A stretch of DNA of 64,000 nt from Moniliella sp. 'wahieum' (lineage: Eukaryota > Basidiomycota > Moniliellomycetes > Moniliellales > Moniliellaceae). Both the position numbers and the translations under genes were made by a program. A model generated the notes under the pieces. That model saw only the letters and a program-made list of their open reading frames with translations. It had not been told where the DNA came from and did not search any database. The DNA lies in the NCBI GenBank assembly GCA_003971905.1, contig RSEE01000019.1, positions 496,001-560,000 of the forward strand, written 5' to 3'. Each line of letters starts with the position of its first letter. The stretch's first letter is position 1. Shown here one piece after another: positions 51,509-63,432 of the stretch.

Positions 51509-51536
51509 GTGACGCGTGACGCGTGACGCGTGACGG
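51509..51536. repeat. (GTGACGC)3-GTGACGG, 7-bp tandem array
   Basis: Four units in exact register. Overlapping units make GCGTGACGC odd palindromes. One of the two longest heptamer arrays in the window. Confidence 0.85.
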
Positions 51537-51924
51537 AAGGAGAGGGTGGAGTACGGAGTGGGAATCGCGCCCAAGGCGGCGGCAGTGGAGTGCCTAAGAG
51601 GGCTCGAGGTGGAAACCGAAAGTGCAGAGTGTGCTTGTGTCACATGACAGCGGCCAGTGCCCGTCGGCTCCAATCTCCCTCGGATGTGAACTGGCGGCAT
51701 CCAGGGCATACATGGCGGTTGAGCGCGGTAAAGCCTCTCGATCTCGATCTCAAATGGTGCATGTGATCACTGATCGATGGTCGATCATCGACTCGTGTCT
51801 CACAGCGTTGCAAGTGGAGGACGTAACCAATTGAGGCTGGAAGAAGTTGTGCGTCACCGGGTCACCTGTGCATGGAACATGGATTGACCTTCACTTCGAG
51901 CTCCACCTACCAACCGTCATCGAC

Positions 51925-51950
51925 GTTGAACGTTCAACTGAACGTTCAAC
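51925..51950. repeat. GTTGAAC-GTTCAAC perfect palindrome plus a further GTTCAAC
   Basis: 51925-51938 is a perfect 14-bp inverted repeat. A third unit lies at 51944-51950 after a 5-base spacer. Confidence 0.8.
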
Positions 51951-53209
51951 GTCCACGCCCAACATGTGTTGTCAACGTTCACAATGAACTGAACTGAAGG
52001 GGCTGAAGCTGCTGAAGGTGAAGCGCTGCAGCGGGCGTACGCGTAAGATCTAACAGCGTAAGCACTGAGGCTGCCGGCTTACCGCTTAAACGTTTAAACC
52101 CCAGCCCACTACCAAATCTGAATCTGACGTCACTTTAGCCCAGCGGGTGGGCACTGGCGGGCACTGGCGGGCACTGCGTTGGGCAGCGACGGATACGTGT
52201 TTGTTGGAGTGTGGTGGCATGTGGCACCACTTGGTGTGATGGCTGGATCGGCCATGTCGCTGGCAAGCGGAACTGGCTATAGAGCTCCGCAACTCGCGCG
52301 CTCCGGATTGGTTACCGTCGCGCCCTCGTTCCCCTCCTTCCTCTTCTCCCTGTTGCATTGAAGGTTGGACTAGCGTCAGGAGCTTACAAGAAGCTATCTC
52401 TGAATGTTCCCACCCTGCACAGTGCAATCGTCCTTAGCTTGGTAGCGTAGCTACTTCTCAGTTAACGGACAACCGCGGTTCTGGGCTCTCATTGGTGTGA
52501 CCGATTCATCGCGCTCACCCATTGATCGCCTAGTCTAGTGCTTCGCCCTAGCCCCCAATCTTTCAGTGTTGAATGTTGGTGGGACTCGGTTGTACACCAC
52601 TTGCTCGCCAGGCCAAAGTGGCTCGAGCGGGATGCAAACCAAATTTGCGGACTGCCTGATGATATCTATCACAGGCTCTGCTCCACACACCACCCACAAG
52701 CGCTAGCACCAGGCCCAGCAGGCAGCCGCTACCCAGCACAGTAACCGCACGCACCAGCCCCGTCTTCTTCGCCTCCAGTCGGGAGGTGATCGGCGTCGGT
52801 CGCACTGCATCAGCCCTCTCGATGTCGGTGCCCTTCTCAGCTTAGCCTGAGCGTAGCCGCAGCGCCCGAACGCACCCAACCCATCACAGCGCCCCTACGG
52901 ACTGTTTCTGCGTTGTTCATGTTGTTTGAAGATGATGTCGATGATGGGGCGAGCGCCCCAAGTGGGTACAGCCGCGCTCTCTCAGCCCTGGACCTGAGCC
53001 CGAAGAGGTCTCTCTCAGCACGCCCACAGCTCACTCAGTAGTCACTGGATCCGCATACTGTGGCCGAACATCCCCGTCTCCAAAATCAAACCGTAAACGG
53101 CAAGCCTGGGACCAGCTTGCTGTTGCGTCCGTGCGCCTCGCAGCTCTCAGCAGCTCTCAGCACCTCTCAGCTTCGGTCGGTGCTCATCGACATCTCCCAC
53201 CTCCTTGTC

Positions 53210-53217
53210 TATTTAAA
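53210..53217 (+). promoter_or_regulatory. TATA-like box of GAPDH (TATTTAAA)
   Basis: TATTTAAA, 98 bases before the start codon of a gene expected to be very highly expressed, followed by a CT-rich leader. Confidence 0.55.
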
Positions 53218-53314
53218 CCAGCCTCCTTGCTGCCCATCTCGGTGTTTCTACCAGAGCCTCGTCTCCTAACAACTCTACCCCACCTTCTTCTCCACCCTTT
53301 CCTCACTCCTCACA

Positions 53315-54385
<1,071 letters not shown>

Positions 54386-55594
54386 GTGGTCAGATCACCA
54401 TTGTCTTGCCCGGTATGCCGGGCCTGCACGACAACTTCATTGAGCTGTACGAAATCTTGATTTTCTTTGCATCTTTTACACATGATCATAATCTGTCAGT
54501 AGTTTGGAATGGCGCGTCGAGAAGCCTCTTCGATGGCTGGAGCAAGATAAGTACGGCAAGAGCCTTTCTTCCCCTTGGTCATGATGACGCTATGATACTA
54601 TGCCACCAGAAGCAGGCGAGCAAGACGTTTGGGCACTGGAGAGAATTACCTCTAATGAGAGTCTCAATGAAGTCTACCACACTAAACATTCGTATCCACA
54701 CGCGTTACTTATTGGGTCTGGAAACGAATGGCGGGCGCCAGAGGGCCCGACCTGCTGGCAACTCCACTGGTCTCCTATAATTGGGTTTGGCACTAACTGT
54801 CAACACCACACGCTGAATGTGCAGATTTGTTATAGGCGCGCAACGTTTCTTTGTCGCAGCCTTAAGTTCTGAAAATGATATGAGTGTAACAGTAGCATCT
54901 GATTCTGAAGATGCAGTGTATACTGTTGGCCCCGTCTTCTTCGGATGCACACAACGTCCACAATGATCCGTTACTGTCTTCAGCTGTTCCCTCAGGTTTG
55001 ATTGAGCACTGAGCGCATTACATCAGAGCCCATCCGTTGGTAAATTTACTCCACTGTCCTCACCCTCCGTTTCACTGCTTCTCACAGACTATTGGCGGAA
55101 ACGAGATGTGACATTGTAGGCTTTAAGAGCTACAATTTCTGCAAAAGAGCTTGGTGTTGAGGATTCAGACTGCAACTCCACCGATATACTCCCTGCTTTT
55201 TAGCTTCAGCGACATTTGTGCCCTCCCATTTTCCCGTCTGCTCTCTTTCCTCACCCCGACCCATCTGTCCGACCTCCCTCATTCAATTGCTCGCCTCATT
55301 GGCTTCTTTCCTCAGTTTAATCAGTTCCCCTGTATAGTATGCCAGTACATGCAAAGACGTTCTACCATGCTCCCATTTGGGCGCATCCCGAACGTTCTAA
55401 CTCGCTCTTCAAGCTTGAAATTGCTTTCCAACGTCAAAATGCACCTAGGACCCAGGACCCATGTTCCTCCAACATTCTTGTGGAAGCATGATGAGCGCTC
55501 AGCTGAGCAGTGAGGAGCTACATGAGAGAAAGTGGGATGGCGAAACAGTGGTCCGATGAAGATTGGGCATGAGCGAATCCATTTTGCGCAGAAC
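54386..55594. other. Convergent 3' region, GAPDH and NDUFA5-type gene
   Basis: 1.2 kb, AT-richer than its flanks. Only short, unconvincing frames. No repeats of note. Confidence 0.4.
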
Positions 55595-56187
55595 TCAAGA
55601 AATGGGCTTGGTAAGCTTGACTTGGCCGGCCTCGCCGTTTTCGTGAGTAGAATCAAAGTATTCCCATTGGCCCGGAGGTGGGACAACGTCGAGGGGCTCA
55701 TGCCTTGCGCAAACATCAGTGCCAATTCGACCACAAGCACGAGGGGAAATATCACATACGCCTGCCACTCAATCATCTTGGCGGCCAATACAAGCTCCTT
55801 GTTGGCCTGCTTCAGCACTTGCTCTACCAAGCCGGCACCGAGTTGGGTCTCGAATGCCTTGATCGCTTCTTCCTCTCCTCGGGGTGATTTGACCCCCGGC
55901 ACCCTTGATCGGGAGATTGAGCGCGTTGGCGACCAGCTGTGCACGATGTTCTGTGATGGCGGCAACCGACTGACGGTAGACCGAGGTCGCAGGCAGCTTG
56001 GTAAGCAGGCGGCTGGTCTCGGCATACACCTGCGCCAGCTGCTTCAGCGGCGCCGACTGGACAGCGAGGCCAGTAATGTCGGTGCTGAGGCGCAAACGAC
56101 CGGAGGCGGTTGAGGAATGGTCGGGAAGTTCTGCACGAAACTCCACGGGGAGGTGCGGGCGAAGCGCGCAACTGCTGTCCTGAACAT
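55595..56187 (-). CDS. NADH:ubiquinone oxidoreductase (complex I) NDUFA5-type subunit
   Basis: Accessory subunit on the matrix arm of mitochondrial complex I (NDUFA5, 29.9-kDa in Neurospora). The start at 56187 gives a basic presequence (MFRTAVARFARTSPWS), then a frame break, then the family core: LSTDITGLAVQSAPLKQLAQ, RLLTKLPATSVYRQSVAAI, EHRAQLVANALNLPI, LGAGLVEQVLKQANKELVL and AAKMIEWQ. Intron 55704-55759 joins WQA to HEPLDVVPPPGQWEYFD, and the protein ends GQVKLTKPIS. The conserved PPGQWEYF C-terminal block makes this secure. Convergent with GAPDH. Its presence implies a respiring, complex-I-containing fungus. Confidence 0.92.
55704..55759 (-). other. Intron of the NDUFA5-type gene
   Basis: 56 bases on the minus strand, GTATGTGATA donor and TTTGCGCAAG acceptor; the spliced codon is GC|G. 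Confidence 0.8.
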
Positions 56188-57182
56188 GGCGTCGGCGGCG
56201 AGTCGATGGCAGTGGCCGCTGCGGCCAATGCGGCGGTCAACAAGGCGATCGACCAGGCAAATGAGGATGCGGAATTAGTAATGCGGAACACAAGCGCTGT
56301 GCGGCCGCGGCCGCGGGAGGTGGGGGCGGAAGGGGGGGAACCCAACAATCATTGCTGGGGATGGACCGTAGCGGCCGCACCGCCAACCTGTTGGGCGCGC
56401 CGATGCTGTCGTATCCACCCACTGCTCTTGCCCCTGTTGCCGTCGCCATCCGCGCCCCCGCCGGCGCACGCATACATCCCACCCAACCCCCCCCGTCACC
56501 CTCCTTTCCGCTGCCGGCATGACCTTCCGCCCCTCGCCTCGTAGCCGTATCAGGTGGCATGTGCGCCTTCGACCCTCGCTACGCCCAGCTTGCCTCTAGT
56601 CAATTGCATCTCATTCCGGCCATGCAGCCAGCGCGTTCAGCTTGGTCGACCTGGTAGACTGAGCTGTTCTTTCCTTCAACGACCTTAGCCACGCCGTGAC
56701 GCGGTACCGAACATGGGCACCGTTTTTGTTTCTCCTTTGGCACTGACGCACAGATGTCTCTGTGTAATCCCCGCGGTGATCGAGCAATGATCATCGGCTG
56801 CGCGCCCTTTCTTTGGTCTTTATCAACCTTGCTTGCCTGTGTCGAAAATGCTACTACGGATCCATACAGATCTGGAGGAATCCTCGTGTGGGGTGACGTT
56901 GAGAGGATTGGGAGGATTGGGCAGAACAAACTAATACGATTGAGATTGGAAAAGGTGTTCGTGAAATGGTTATAACATGAGCATGCATGTAGTGCAAAAG
57001 GGTAGAGTGTAGGTACATGGGACACGATCATGACTGGCAGCCTTTCCGACTTGGAGGGGAAATGACATGAAACCCTAGGTGGTGGAGCGTGTAGCGTTTC
57101 AGAGAAGAGTGGCGTAGTATGCAAGCCTGCGACATGAGAAGCCAAAAGGGGAGACGGGAGACAAAAGTAAATAATGAAAAGG
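56188..57182. other. Intergenic, NDUFA5-type gene upstream region and VOC 3' side
   Basis: About 1 kb. 56290-56560 is very GC-rich with poly-C and poly-G runs; the rest is AT-rich. Long shadow frames only. Confidence 0.4.
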
Positions 57183-57724
57183 TTACCGCCGGCCTCGTCC
57201 ACGGAAGCGCGGTCGGAAGACAGGACCTCGAACCTTGGTGTCGGTGGGCAGAGGCGGCTCAGGCGCAGCTCTTGGAAAAGGATGCAAGTTGGCATCCGGA
57301 TCATGAATTCGAATCTCGCGGGTGCCAAAGGGTGTGTTTTGCGGGCGGCCGAGAAGTTGGGCCTGCCCAAAGGGAAGCATGGGGAAGTAACTGTGGTCGA
57401 CTGGATCGGTCTTTCTGCATTTCGCGTAGATCTCATCAAGATCTCGTCAACGTTTTCCACTTCGATCCACAGCGCCATCGGACGGGCCGGGGGGCATCCG
57501 AGGGCGTCGCGCCAGGAGCAACACGTAGGAGCCAAAAGAGGTACGGAGCAAGATCTGAACCCCCTCCTCGCCACCGCGGAGGATGGAGCGACCATTCGGG
57601 GTACGGCAGATCATCGCCATGTGCTTCTCGGTTTGGCGACATTGACGAACCCAAGGATTTCGCGGTAAAAGGGGAGGGCGAGCCCAATGTCGGCCACAAA
57701 CAGACAAGGAATCGAACGAAGCAT
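57183..57724 (-). CDS. VOC (glyoxalase/bleomycin-resistance) fold protein
   Basis: Small metal-enzyme fold used by glyoxalases, dioxygenases and binding proteins. The start at 57724 gives MLRSIPCLFVADIGLALPFY followed by REILGFVNVA, the typical first beta-alpha unit. After frame corrections come MALWIEVENVDEIL, the start of the second half, then YFPMLPFGQAQLLG and PFGTREIRIHDPDANL, the classic closing G-x-R-E-x-x-x-x-DP motif. A basic tail ends FRGRGRR. Length is about 180 residues, normal. The fold is clear. Metal ligands and reaction are not assignable because frame breaks blur the middle. It starts with no gap after the preceding Ser/Pro-rich gene, so a fusion is possible. Confidence 0.72.
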
Positions 57725-58855
57725 CTTGCCTTGGCGGGCTTGAGACTGGGTCGTCGGTCGCCCGAGTCGGACTCGACTTCGTCGTTGATCACCAAAGGAG
57801 CGCCATTGATCACGTCTACGAACCTCGTCCTGGATCGTTTTTCAGCTCCTCCAGTGTAGGGATTGGGCGCGGGATACCGCGCCGGCCAGTTGACAGGGGC
57901 AACTTGTTGGCGTCCGATACAGTGCGCTTTTTTGCCTTGCCAATCGAGCGAACAGGTCCGCCTGCTCCTCGCCGACAGGGTCAATACTTGCCGAATTCCG
58001 ACCCTGGGAAATCGATTGTCGCTTTGCCCCGCCATACTTGGCGCGCACTGCCGCTGCTTGGCTCCCCGATCCAGCCGCCAGGGCCTGTAGCACCTCGACC
58101 GATGGGCCGGACAAGGGCCATCAGAGGGGATCACCTCCCGCCCATCCTTAGTCGGGATTAGGTCGGCTCAGAGAGTGCCGGCGTTGCATCGACTGTGCCA
58201 ATGGAAGTCAACAGGGGCTCGGAGGAACGGCACTAGTGCTGGCTTGGGCAGCAGCTCTTGTAGCAGCCGCCGAGGAAAGGGGGGTAGGAGCCGAGGCGGC
58301 TAAGGCTGGGGATAGTGCCCCGGCCACAGGAGGTGAACGCAACAAGTATGGAGATAGCCCAATACGGCCCATAGCAGGGTCGAGTTTGGGCTGAGTCCAG
58401 TGCGGCGAGAGCAATGGGGATGTCCAGAGGCTTGCGCGCTGGCTGAAACGGGGGAAGGCCAGATTAGGCATGTGCGTCAGTGCCGCCGGGTCCAGCGGAG
58501 GGAGGCGGTCCAAGTCATCCATCTCCACGTCGGTGGATGGGTCTTCGGCATCACTGGTGTGGGGATGGACGAGGCGGGCACCCGACCACAGTTGGAGCAG
58601 CGGAGGGGAGGACGCCGGGGACGACGCTGGACGAGGACGCAGCGGGGGGTGGAGGCGAAGTAGAGGCAGAAGGTTTGTTCGAGCTAAGGAGGACAAGGGC
58701 GCCGGCAGGTGTCATGGGCCCCAGGCTATCGGTGGGGAGGGGGCGGATGCGAGGAGGGAGCCATGGCTGCTGGCGGTGGTTTCGCTGGCTTGGGCAAGAC
58801 TCTGCTGACTGAAGGTGGGGGAAGCGGCTGACTAGGACTCGTCGAAGTGGGCCAT
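57725..58855 (-). CDS. Ser/Pro/Ala-rich protein of unknown function
   Basis: Not recognised. An ATG at 58855 (MAHFDES) opens a low-complexity Ser/Ala/Pro-rich protein broken by several frame shifts. Non-random parts include HTSDAEDPSTDVEMDDLD, TQPKLDPAMGRIGLSPYLLR and LSGPSVEVLQALAAGSGSQA. AVRAKYGGAKRQS, then RRGIPRPIPTLEELKNDPG and DVINGAPLVINDEVESDSGD close the readable part. The last two look like linear-motif or regulatory segments. No clean stop was found before the VOC start at 57724, so it may continue into it. The start could lie further upstream, up to about 59014. Coding nature is inferred from frame-consistent composition only. Confidence 0.4.
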
Positions 58856-59020
58856 GGAAGCGGGAGGGGGAGGGGACGAGAGGGGAGAGGATAGAAGGAG
58901 AGAGGAGGGAGGCGTGTGGGGGCTACGCGAGAGAGAAGTGACTGGTGGGGGAGGAATAGAGGGGGAGGGGCGGGGAGATGTGGTGGGCGGAGAGAGATGG
59001 GCTGACATTGGCATTTACAC

Positions 59021-59049
59021 GGGTGAGTACTAAGCTGAAGTACTCACCC
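59021..59049. repeat. Perfect 11-bp inverted repeat with 7-base loop
   Basis: GGGTGAGTACT (59021-59031), loop AAGCTGA, AGTACTCACCC (59039-59049). The arms are exact reverse complements. It lies upstream of the Ser/Pro-rich gene. Confidence 0.85.
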
Positions 59050-60292
59050 ATTTTGGAGGTTATGCGTACCTGAGCAGTGCTTCCGCACTACTGAGCACGT
59101 CGTACTTAAACAGTACTTGCCGGCCACCAGGCCAGGCACCTCAACGCAGCACACGCCACACTGCTGAGATGCGTCGGCTGCTGCCAGCTGCTGCCGTGCC
59201 CAGCGGTGTTTGCGCCGCTCGACGCAGCCACATTGCCCCCGTGCAGCTGGCACGCCCGGAGATAATGCTAAGGACGCGTACTGATACTGCCGCCCTGCCT
59301 GTACCCACGTGCGCACACCGCCAAATGAGACTGCGCCCACGTGCTGAGCTAGGTGGTTACCGGTGATGTTGCGGTGAGCAGGCACACAACATGTACGTAC
59401 GCAATGCTGACGCGTACACACCCCCGCCCGCCAGTGCTATCCTCATGAGCTTGACTGTCAAGCGTCAGAAGAAAGTTGATCTGACTCAGCCCAGACTCTC
59501 TCGATTGCCCCCTTGTCCTCCACCAATATCATCCCGACAACGCCGACGAAGGGAAAACGAGCAGAGCAAGCATGATGGGCACTCAAGTGCACATCCTTCG
59601 TATCCGCTCGTCTCTACCCGCCCACCACCCGCCACCGCCCGCCCCCACCGCCCAAAGACGATAGAATGTCCGCAGGATTCAAGCCATCCGAGGCGATATT
59701 CCCCCACAATCGTGACTACGTTGTGCGCGAGCCACATGCACCAACGGCTACACTGGATATTCCCCACGCAATCTGTAACCGGCCCAAACATTTCTCTCCC
59801 TTCCGCACTCCACATTCTTCGGATCATCGATTCGATCAGGCAGCAACGAGTGCAAGCCCCATTGTGTGAATTCGGATTGATATTGATGCCATCTGACGAA
59901 TCTGATGGGGCAGAACTACCGTTAAAACAGAGGCTGCAATGAACTAGTTAATAGACAGCGCGCATCCCACACGCGATGAAGCTCGCAACTGTGGCACTCA
60001 CACCTATACCGCCGCGCTGTCCACAATGAGGCTGGGCGTACAAGGCGCAGAAACAGAACGATGTGAAATGGAGATCAGGAAATGGGGTAGGCAGTAGAAG
60101 GGTTAGACCCTCGATATTTTTTTCGTCAGACAGGCATACGATGCCCTCCGTTCAAATAGCGTTCAACCGCAAGGAGCCATAGATGTACGACGTGCCAAAA
60201 ACCTGGCACATGACCAAACCATCAGCTGCAGCGGGGCGCATGCCCCACCGGGAGCATCAGAGTCCCACAAGAAGAGCGGCGGTTGAAACCGC
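59050..60292. other. Intergenic upstream of the Ser/Pro-rich gene and 3' of RPL4
   Basis: 1.2 kb. A plus-strand frame at 59391-59942 (183 codons) has no domain, is Pro/Ser/His-rich, and is not called. No RNA gene was recognised. Confidence 0.4.
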
Positions 60293-61407
60293 TTAGGGAG
60301 CATGAAGGAACTCGAGGAACTTGGGGTTGAGCGCCAACTTGGCCGGCTTGGCAGCCGGCTTGTAGGTTCCAGCGGCCTTGGCAGCGCGGATCTCAGCCTC
60401 AATCTTACGCTGCACCTTAGCGTAGGGGTTGAGGCGGTCCATGACGAACTTGTTGCGCAGCGGGTTCTTCTTCTGGGTAAAGGGACGCTTGGTCGCCTTG
60501 GGGCCAGCGGGACGGAGCACGGCCTGGATCTCCTCCGACGCGAGCAGCGCGACACATCCGTGTTGGTGATCTTAGCGGGGAAGGACGAAGCCCTTCTTCT
60601 GCGCCGAGGCAGCATCGTACGTGCCAAAGATGGAGTCGAGCTGCTTGAAGGCAGCCTCGGTCCAGATCACAAAGCGGCCAAGGTGGCCACCGGGCGCGAG
60701 CTGGAGGAGGTTAAGGCGGTGAACCGACACGAGCTCCACACCGGGCAGGTTGCGGAAGGCGCGGTAAATGCCCTTGTCCTCGTTGTACACAACGAGGGGG
60801 CCGCGGCGCTGCACGTGACGACGGTTGCGCAGCTTGCCCTGGCCAGCGCGGATCTTGCGCGAGTTGGACACCTTGAGACATCGTCGTAGGCGTTGAGCGC
60901 CTTGAGGAGGGCAACCGCCTCCTTGGTCTTCGAGTAGGACTCGACCTCGGTGGGGACAACGAGGGGACCTCGGCAACCTGCTCAACGCGGTGGCCGCGGG
61001 CGAGAACGAGGGACGGGACGGCGGTCGCAGCCAGAGCCGAAGCAGTCGCAACACGCTTCTGGTTCTGGTTGGTCTTCACCCCAGCGGCGCCACACCTTGG
61101 TAGGCGCAAACATGTGACCACCACGGTCATGTTACCAAACGGGCCTGGCCAGCACGGTGCGTGCCCGAGCCACCCACACGGGGAATCCGGGCCAGAGCAC
61201 GACCCGTCCCCACGACTCGGCTGAAGTCTGGTGCCCAGCCTTGGTGGAAACACCGTAAGGCTGGCGCTTGTTCTTGGCCACCTGGGTGTAAGTAATCTGC
61301 ACGACGTCCGAGCGAATCGGAGCGGTGAGGACAGCGGGCAGAGGCAGGCTCGCACCGCTGGCGCTGCCGTCGGCAGCGCGCACACTGACAGTCGCACGCG
61401 AGGCCAT
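60293..61407 (-). CDS. RPL4: 60S ribosomal protein L4 (uL4)
   Basis: Structural protein of the large subunit; its internal loop lines the exit tunnel. The start at 61407 reads [20 protein letters not shown]. Then come [71 protein letters not shown] and [15 protein letters not shown]. Next are [40 protein letters not shown] and [20 protein letters not shown]. The end is [16 protein letters not shown]. At about 371 residues and no intron it fits the eukaryotic family. At least four one-base breaks lie in highly conserved blocks, for example near 61203 and 61135. A housekeeping gene of this kind cannot be lost, so these are best read as sequence errors. Confidence 0.97.
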
Positions 61408-61727
61408 TCCTTCGAGTCTTTCTGGGGATGATGGGGAAGCGGAAAGTAAGTACCACTGATTAGGGCAACCACGCGTGCCACGAGTTACTCACCGAGTACC
61501 GACGGTGCTGGGTAGGAAGCCCAAGGCAATGGGTAGGCCAAAGGAGAACCAGGAGTGATGCCACACGGCGCCGTGCAGGACCAGCGTATGCGGACAACAA
61601 CAGACTGGCCGCCTGAGGCTGCGGGTGTTTATTGCGCCTTACAACCCTATCCTGATTAGGTCACGTGATCGGGGAGTGCGTTGTGCCAGTATGTGCTGTC
61701 TAATTTAATTTCACGCACATTGGCCGC

Positions 61728-61748
61728 GTTCACCGGTCACCGGTCACC
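61728..61748. repeat. 7-bp array GTTCACC-GGTCACC-GGTCACC
   Basis: Three heptamers in register, making CCGGTCACCGG odd palindromes. Lies 320 bases upstream of RPL4. Confidence 0.8.
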
Positions 61749-63187
61749 CACAGCATACAGCAACACGTCAAAATCACAATCGGCCAGGCGCACGAAAAGA
61801 GCAACTAAAATAGCGAACGCACTGGACACTTGACGTATGGTGGTTATCAACATCATCAGCCTTGCTACTTCAGAATGCTCGCAGAGGCCTCTGGCTCTTG
61901 AGTGTCATTTCGTCTTGGTGATGTGGTGTGATATATAGCCTTGTTTTCATTTTGGAAGGGTTATTATATATGCCCACTTTAAGTATTTTCCCGGTACGCT
62001 CCGCAGTAGCATATTGCAATGCCTCCGCACACGAGAGGAAACAACCTGTACATCAGATTCTGCCTGGCTGTGTCCGACACACACTCTCCGCCGTCCGACG
62101 TTGACAAAAACCGGTATATGTACGTTTTTTGGAAAGAGTTTTAGGGCTCTTCTGATGGAAGGAAAACCCTCCGTCCGGAAAACCAGCTGCACCGTCACTT
62201 CAGGATGGACACCAATCGATGATGGAGGAGCGGTACCAGCCTCCCATTCGATATACGTGAAAAGTTTTGTGGGCCTCTATGCTTGGAAACGCCATCGGAT
62301 GAGTGGCAAGGCAATATGGGGGAAGGGCGCACTGCGACTGACCATGCAGCTTCAATGCGCTTATTCGCATTGTGAGACCATTGCGGTATCTGAAGCTGTC
62401 GCATGTCAAGTGAGATATGAGAGGCCAGCGAGTACACTTGTCCCAAAAGCACCACACATAGGAGACTACTATGCCGGTGAAGAGCTGTTCAATTTTGTGG
62501 AGGGGGTATTGGTCCAACTTCAATAACCTATCATTCAACCTTCGACCTCCTGACAAAAGTGAATGCAAGCAACAGCTATACACCGGCAGCACTTAGTGTG
62601 CAGTGTGTTGTATGTTCATACACCATTTACAGAGAAGGAGCCTAAGCCAAGTTGGAAAAAGAAACGCTGCACTTATGAACTCGGCTCGCTTATCCACCGA
62701 GAAGGTGCTGCTCGCTCGTGTTGACAACTAACAAGTAGGAGACGAGCAGAGTTGTCAGCAAGTCGGAGGGCCCTCTCTGTGGTTCCCGACATTCGCTTCC
62801 GAAGGAATGTGGTGTGAGTGGATACAAATGAGCACAGCAGACACATGTGATGAGGGAATGAATCATTTTGATCCATTTTGAGACTGCTTTCCTCAGAGCA
62901 ACTATAGTAGTAAAGAGTCTCCAGTGCTGTCAACATCTTTTGTTAACCGTCGTCTCGTGGTGGTATAATCCCCCCGCGTGCCAGCATGACCAAGGAGGAA
63001 GGATGGCTCTTGAGTGCGTCCGTTTGGTGCTTGGCGTTCTCCAAGAGCCCATGCAGCTGCTTCTCCTGGCTCTGGCTTCTTGTGTATACCATGTTGCAAG
63101 ATTAATCGTCATAGCTCAGCACATGAAGCACGATAAGCGCTAAGCGTGCTGCACTACGTGTTGCATGATGGTCAAGCAAGCCATTAA

Positions 63188-63201
63188 GCTTGAAGCTTGA
63201 A
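63188..63201. repeat. GCTTGAA tandem
   Basis: Two exact heptamers forming AGCTTGAAGCT. Confidence 0.7.
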
Positions 63202-63409
63202 GATGCATGTTGCTCGAGCAAAAAGTAGACTCTACTGGTCGTCCTTGGTTGGTGCTGGGTATTGCGACTGATGTGTCTTGCATAGGCCAGTGGCGGGGCG
63301 AGCAGAGCTGCGACCACGCAGGCAGGGTCTTTCAAGTGTCGTTGCCGTATCGCCAGCGCAGCCAGGCCCAGCACTGGCCCAGCCCCCTTGTCCAGCATTG
63401 GCCTTGAAG

Positions 63410-63432
63410 CTTGACATACGTGACATGTCAAG
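63410..63432. repeat. 8-bp inverted repeat with 7-base loop
   Basis: CTTGACAT, loop ACGTGAC, ATGTCAAG. Exact arms. Confidence 0.75.

Larger units (their letters stand above)
51127..53314. other. Intergenic upstream of GAPDH, repeat-rich
   Basis: 2.2 kb with no supported gene. It contains GTGACGC heptamers at 51509-51536, the GTTGAAC/GTTCAAC palindrome at 51925-51950 and CTTAAACGTTTAAAC near 52085. A 10-bp GGGCACTGGC repeat lies near 52147-52177. The GAPDH TATA-like box is at 53210. Confidence 0.5.

Noticed and set aside
59391-59942. 183-codon plus-strand frame as a gene
   Set aside because: Pro/His/Ser-rich with no domain, and its codon use differs from that of the confirmed genes.
62014-62526. 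170-codon plus-strand frame, with a 130-codon minus-strand frame opposite
   Set aside because: Neither product shows a known motif, signal peptide or family-like length.
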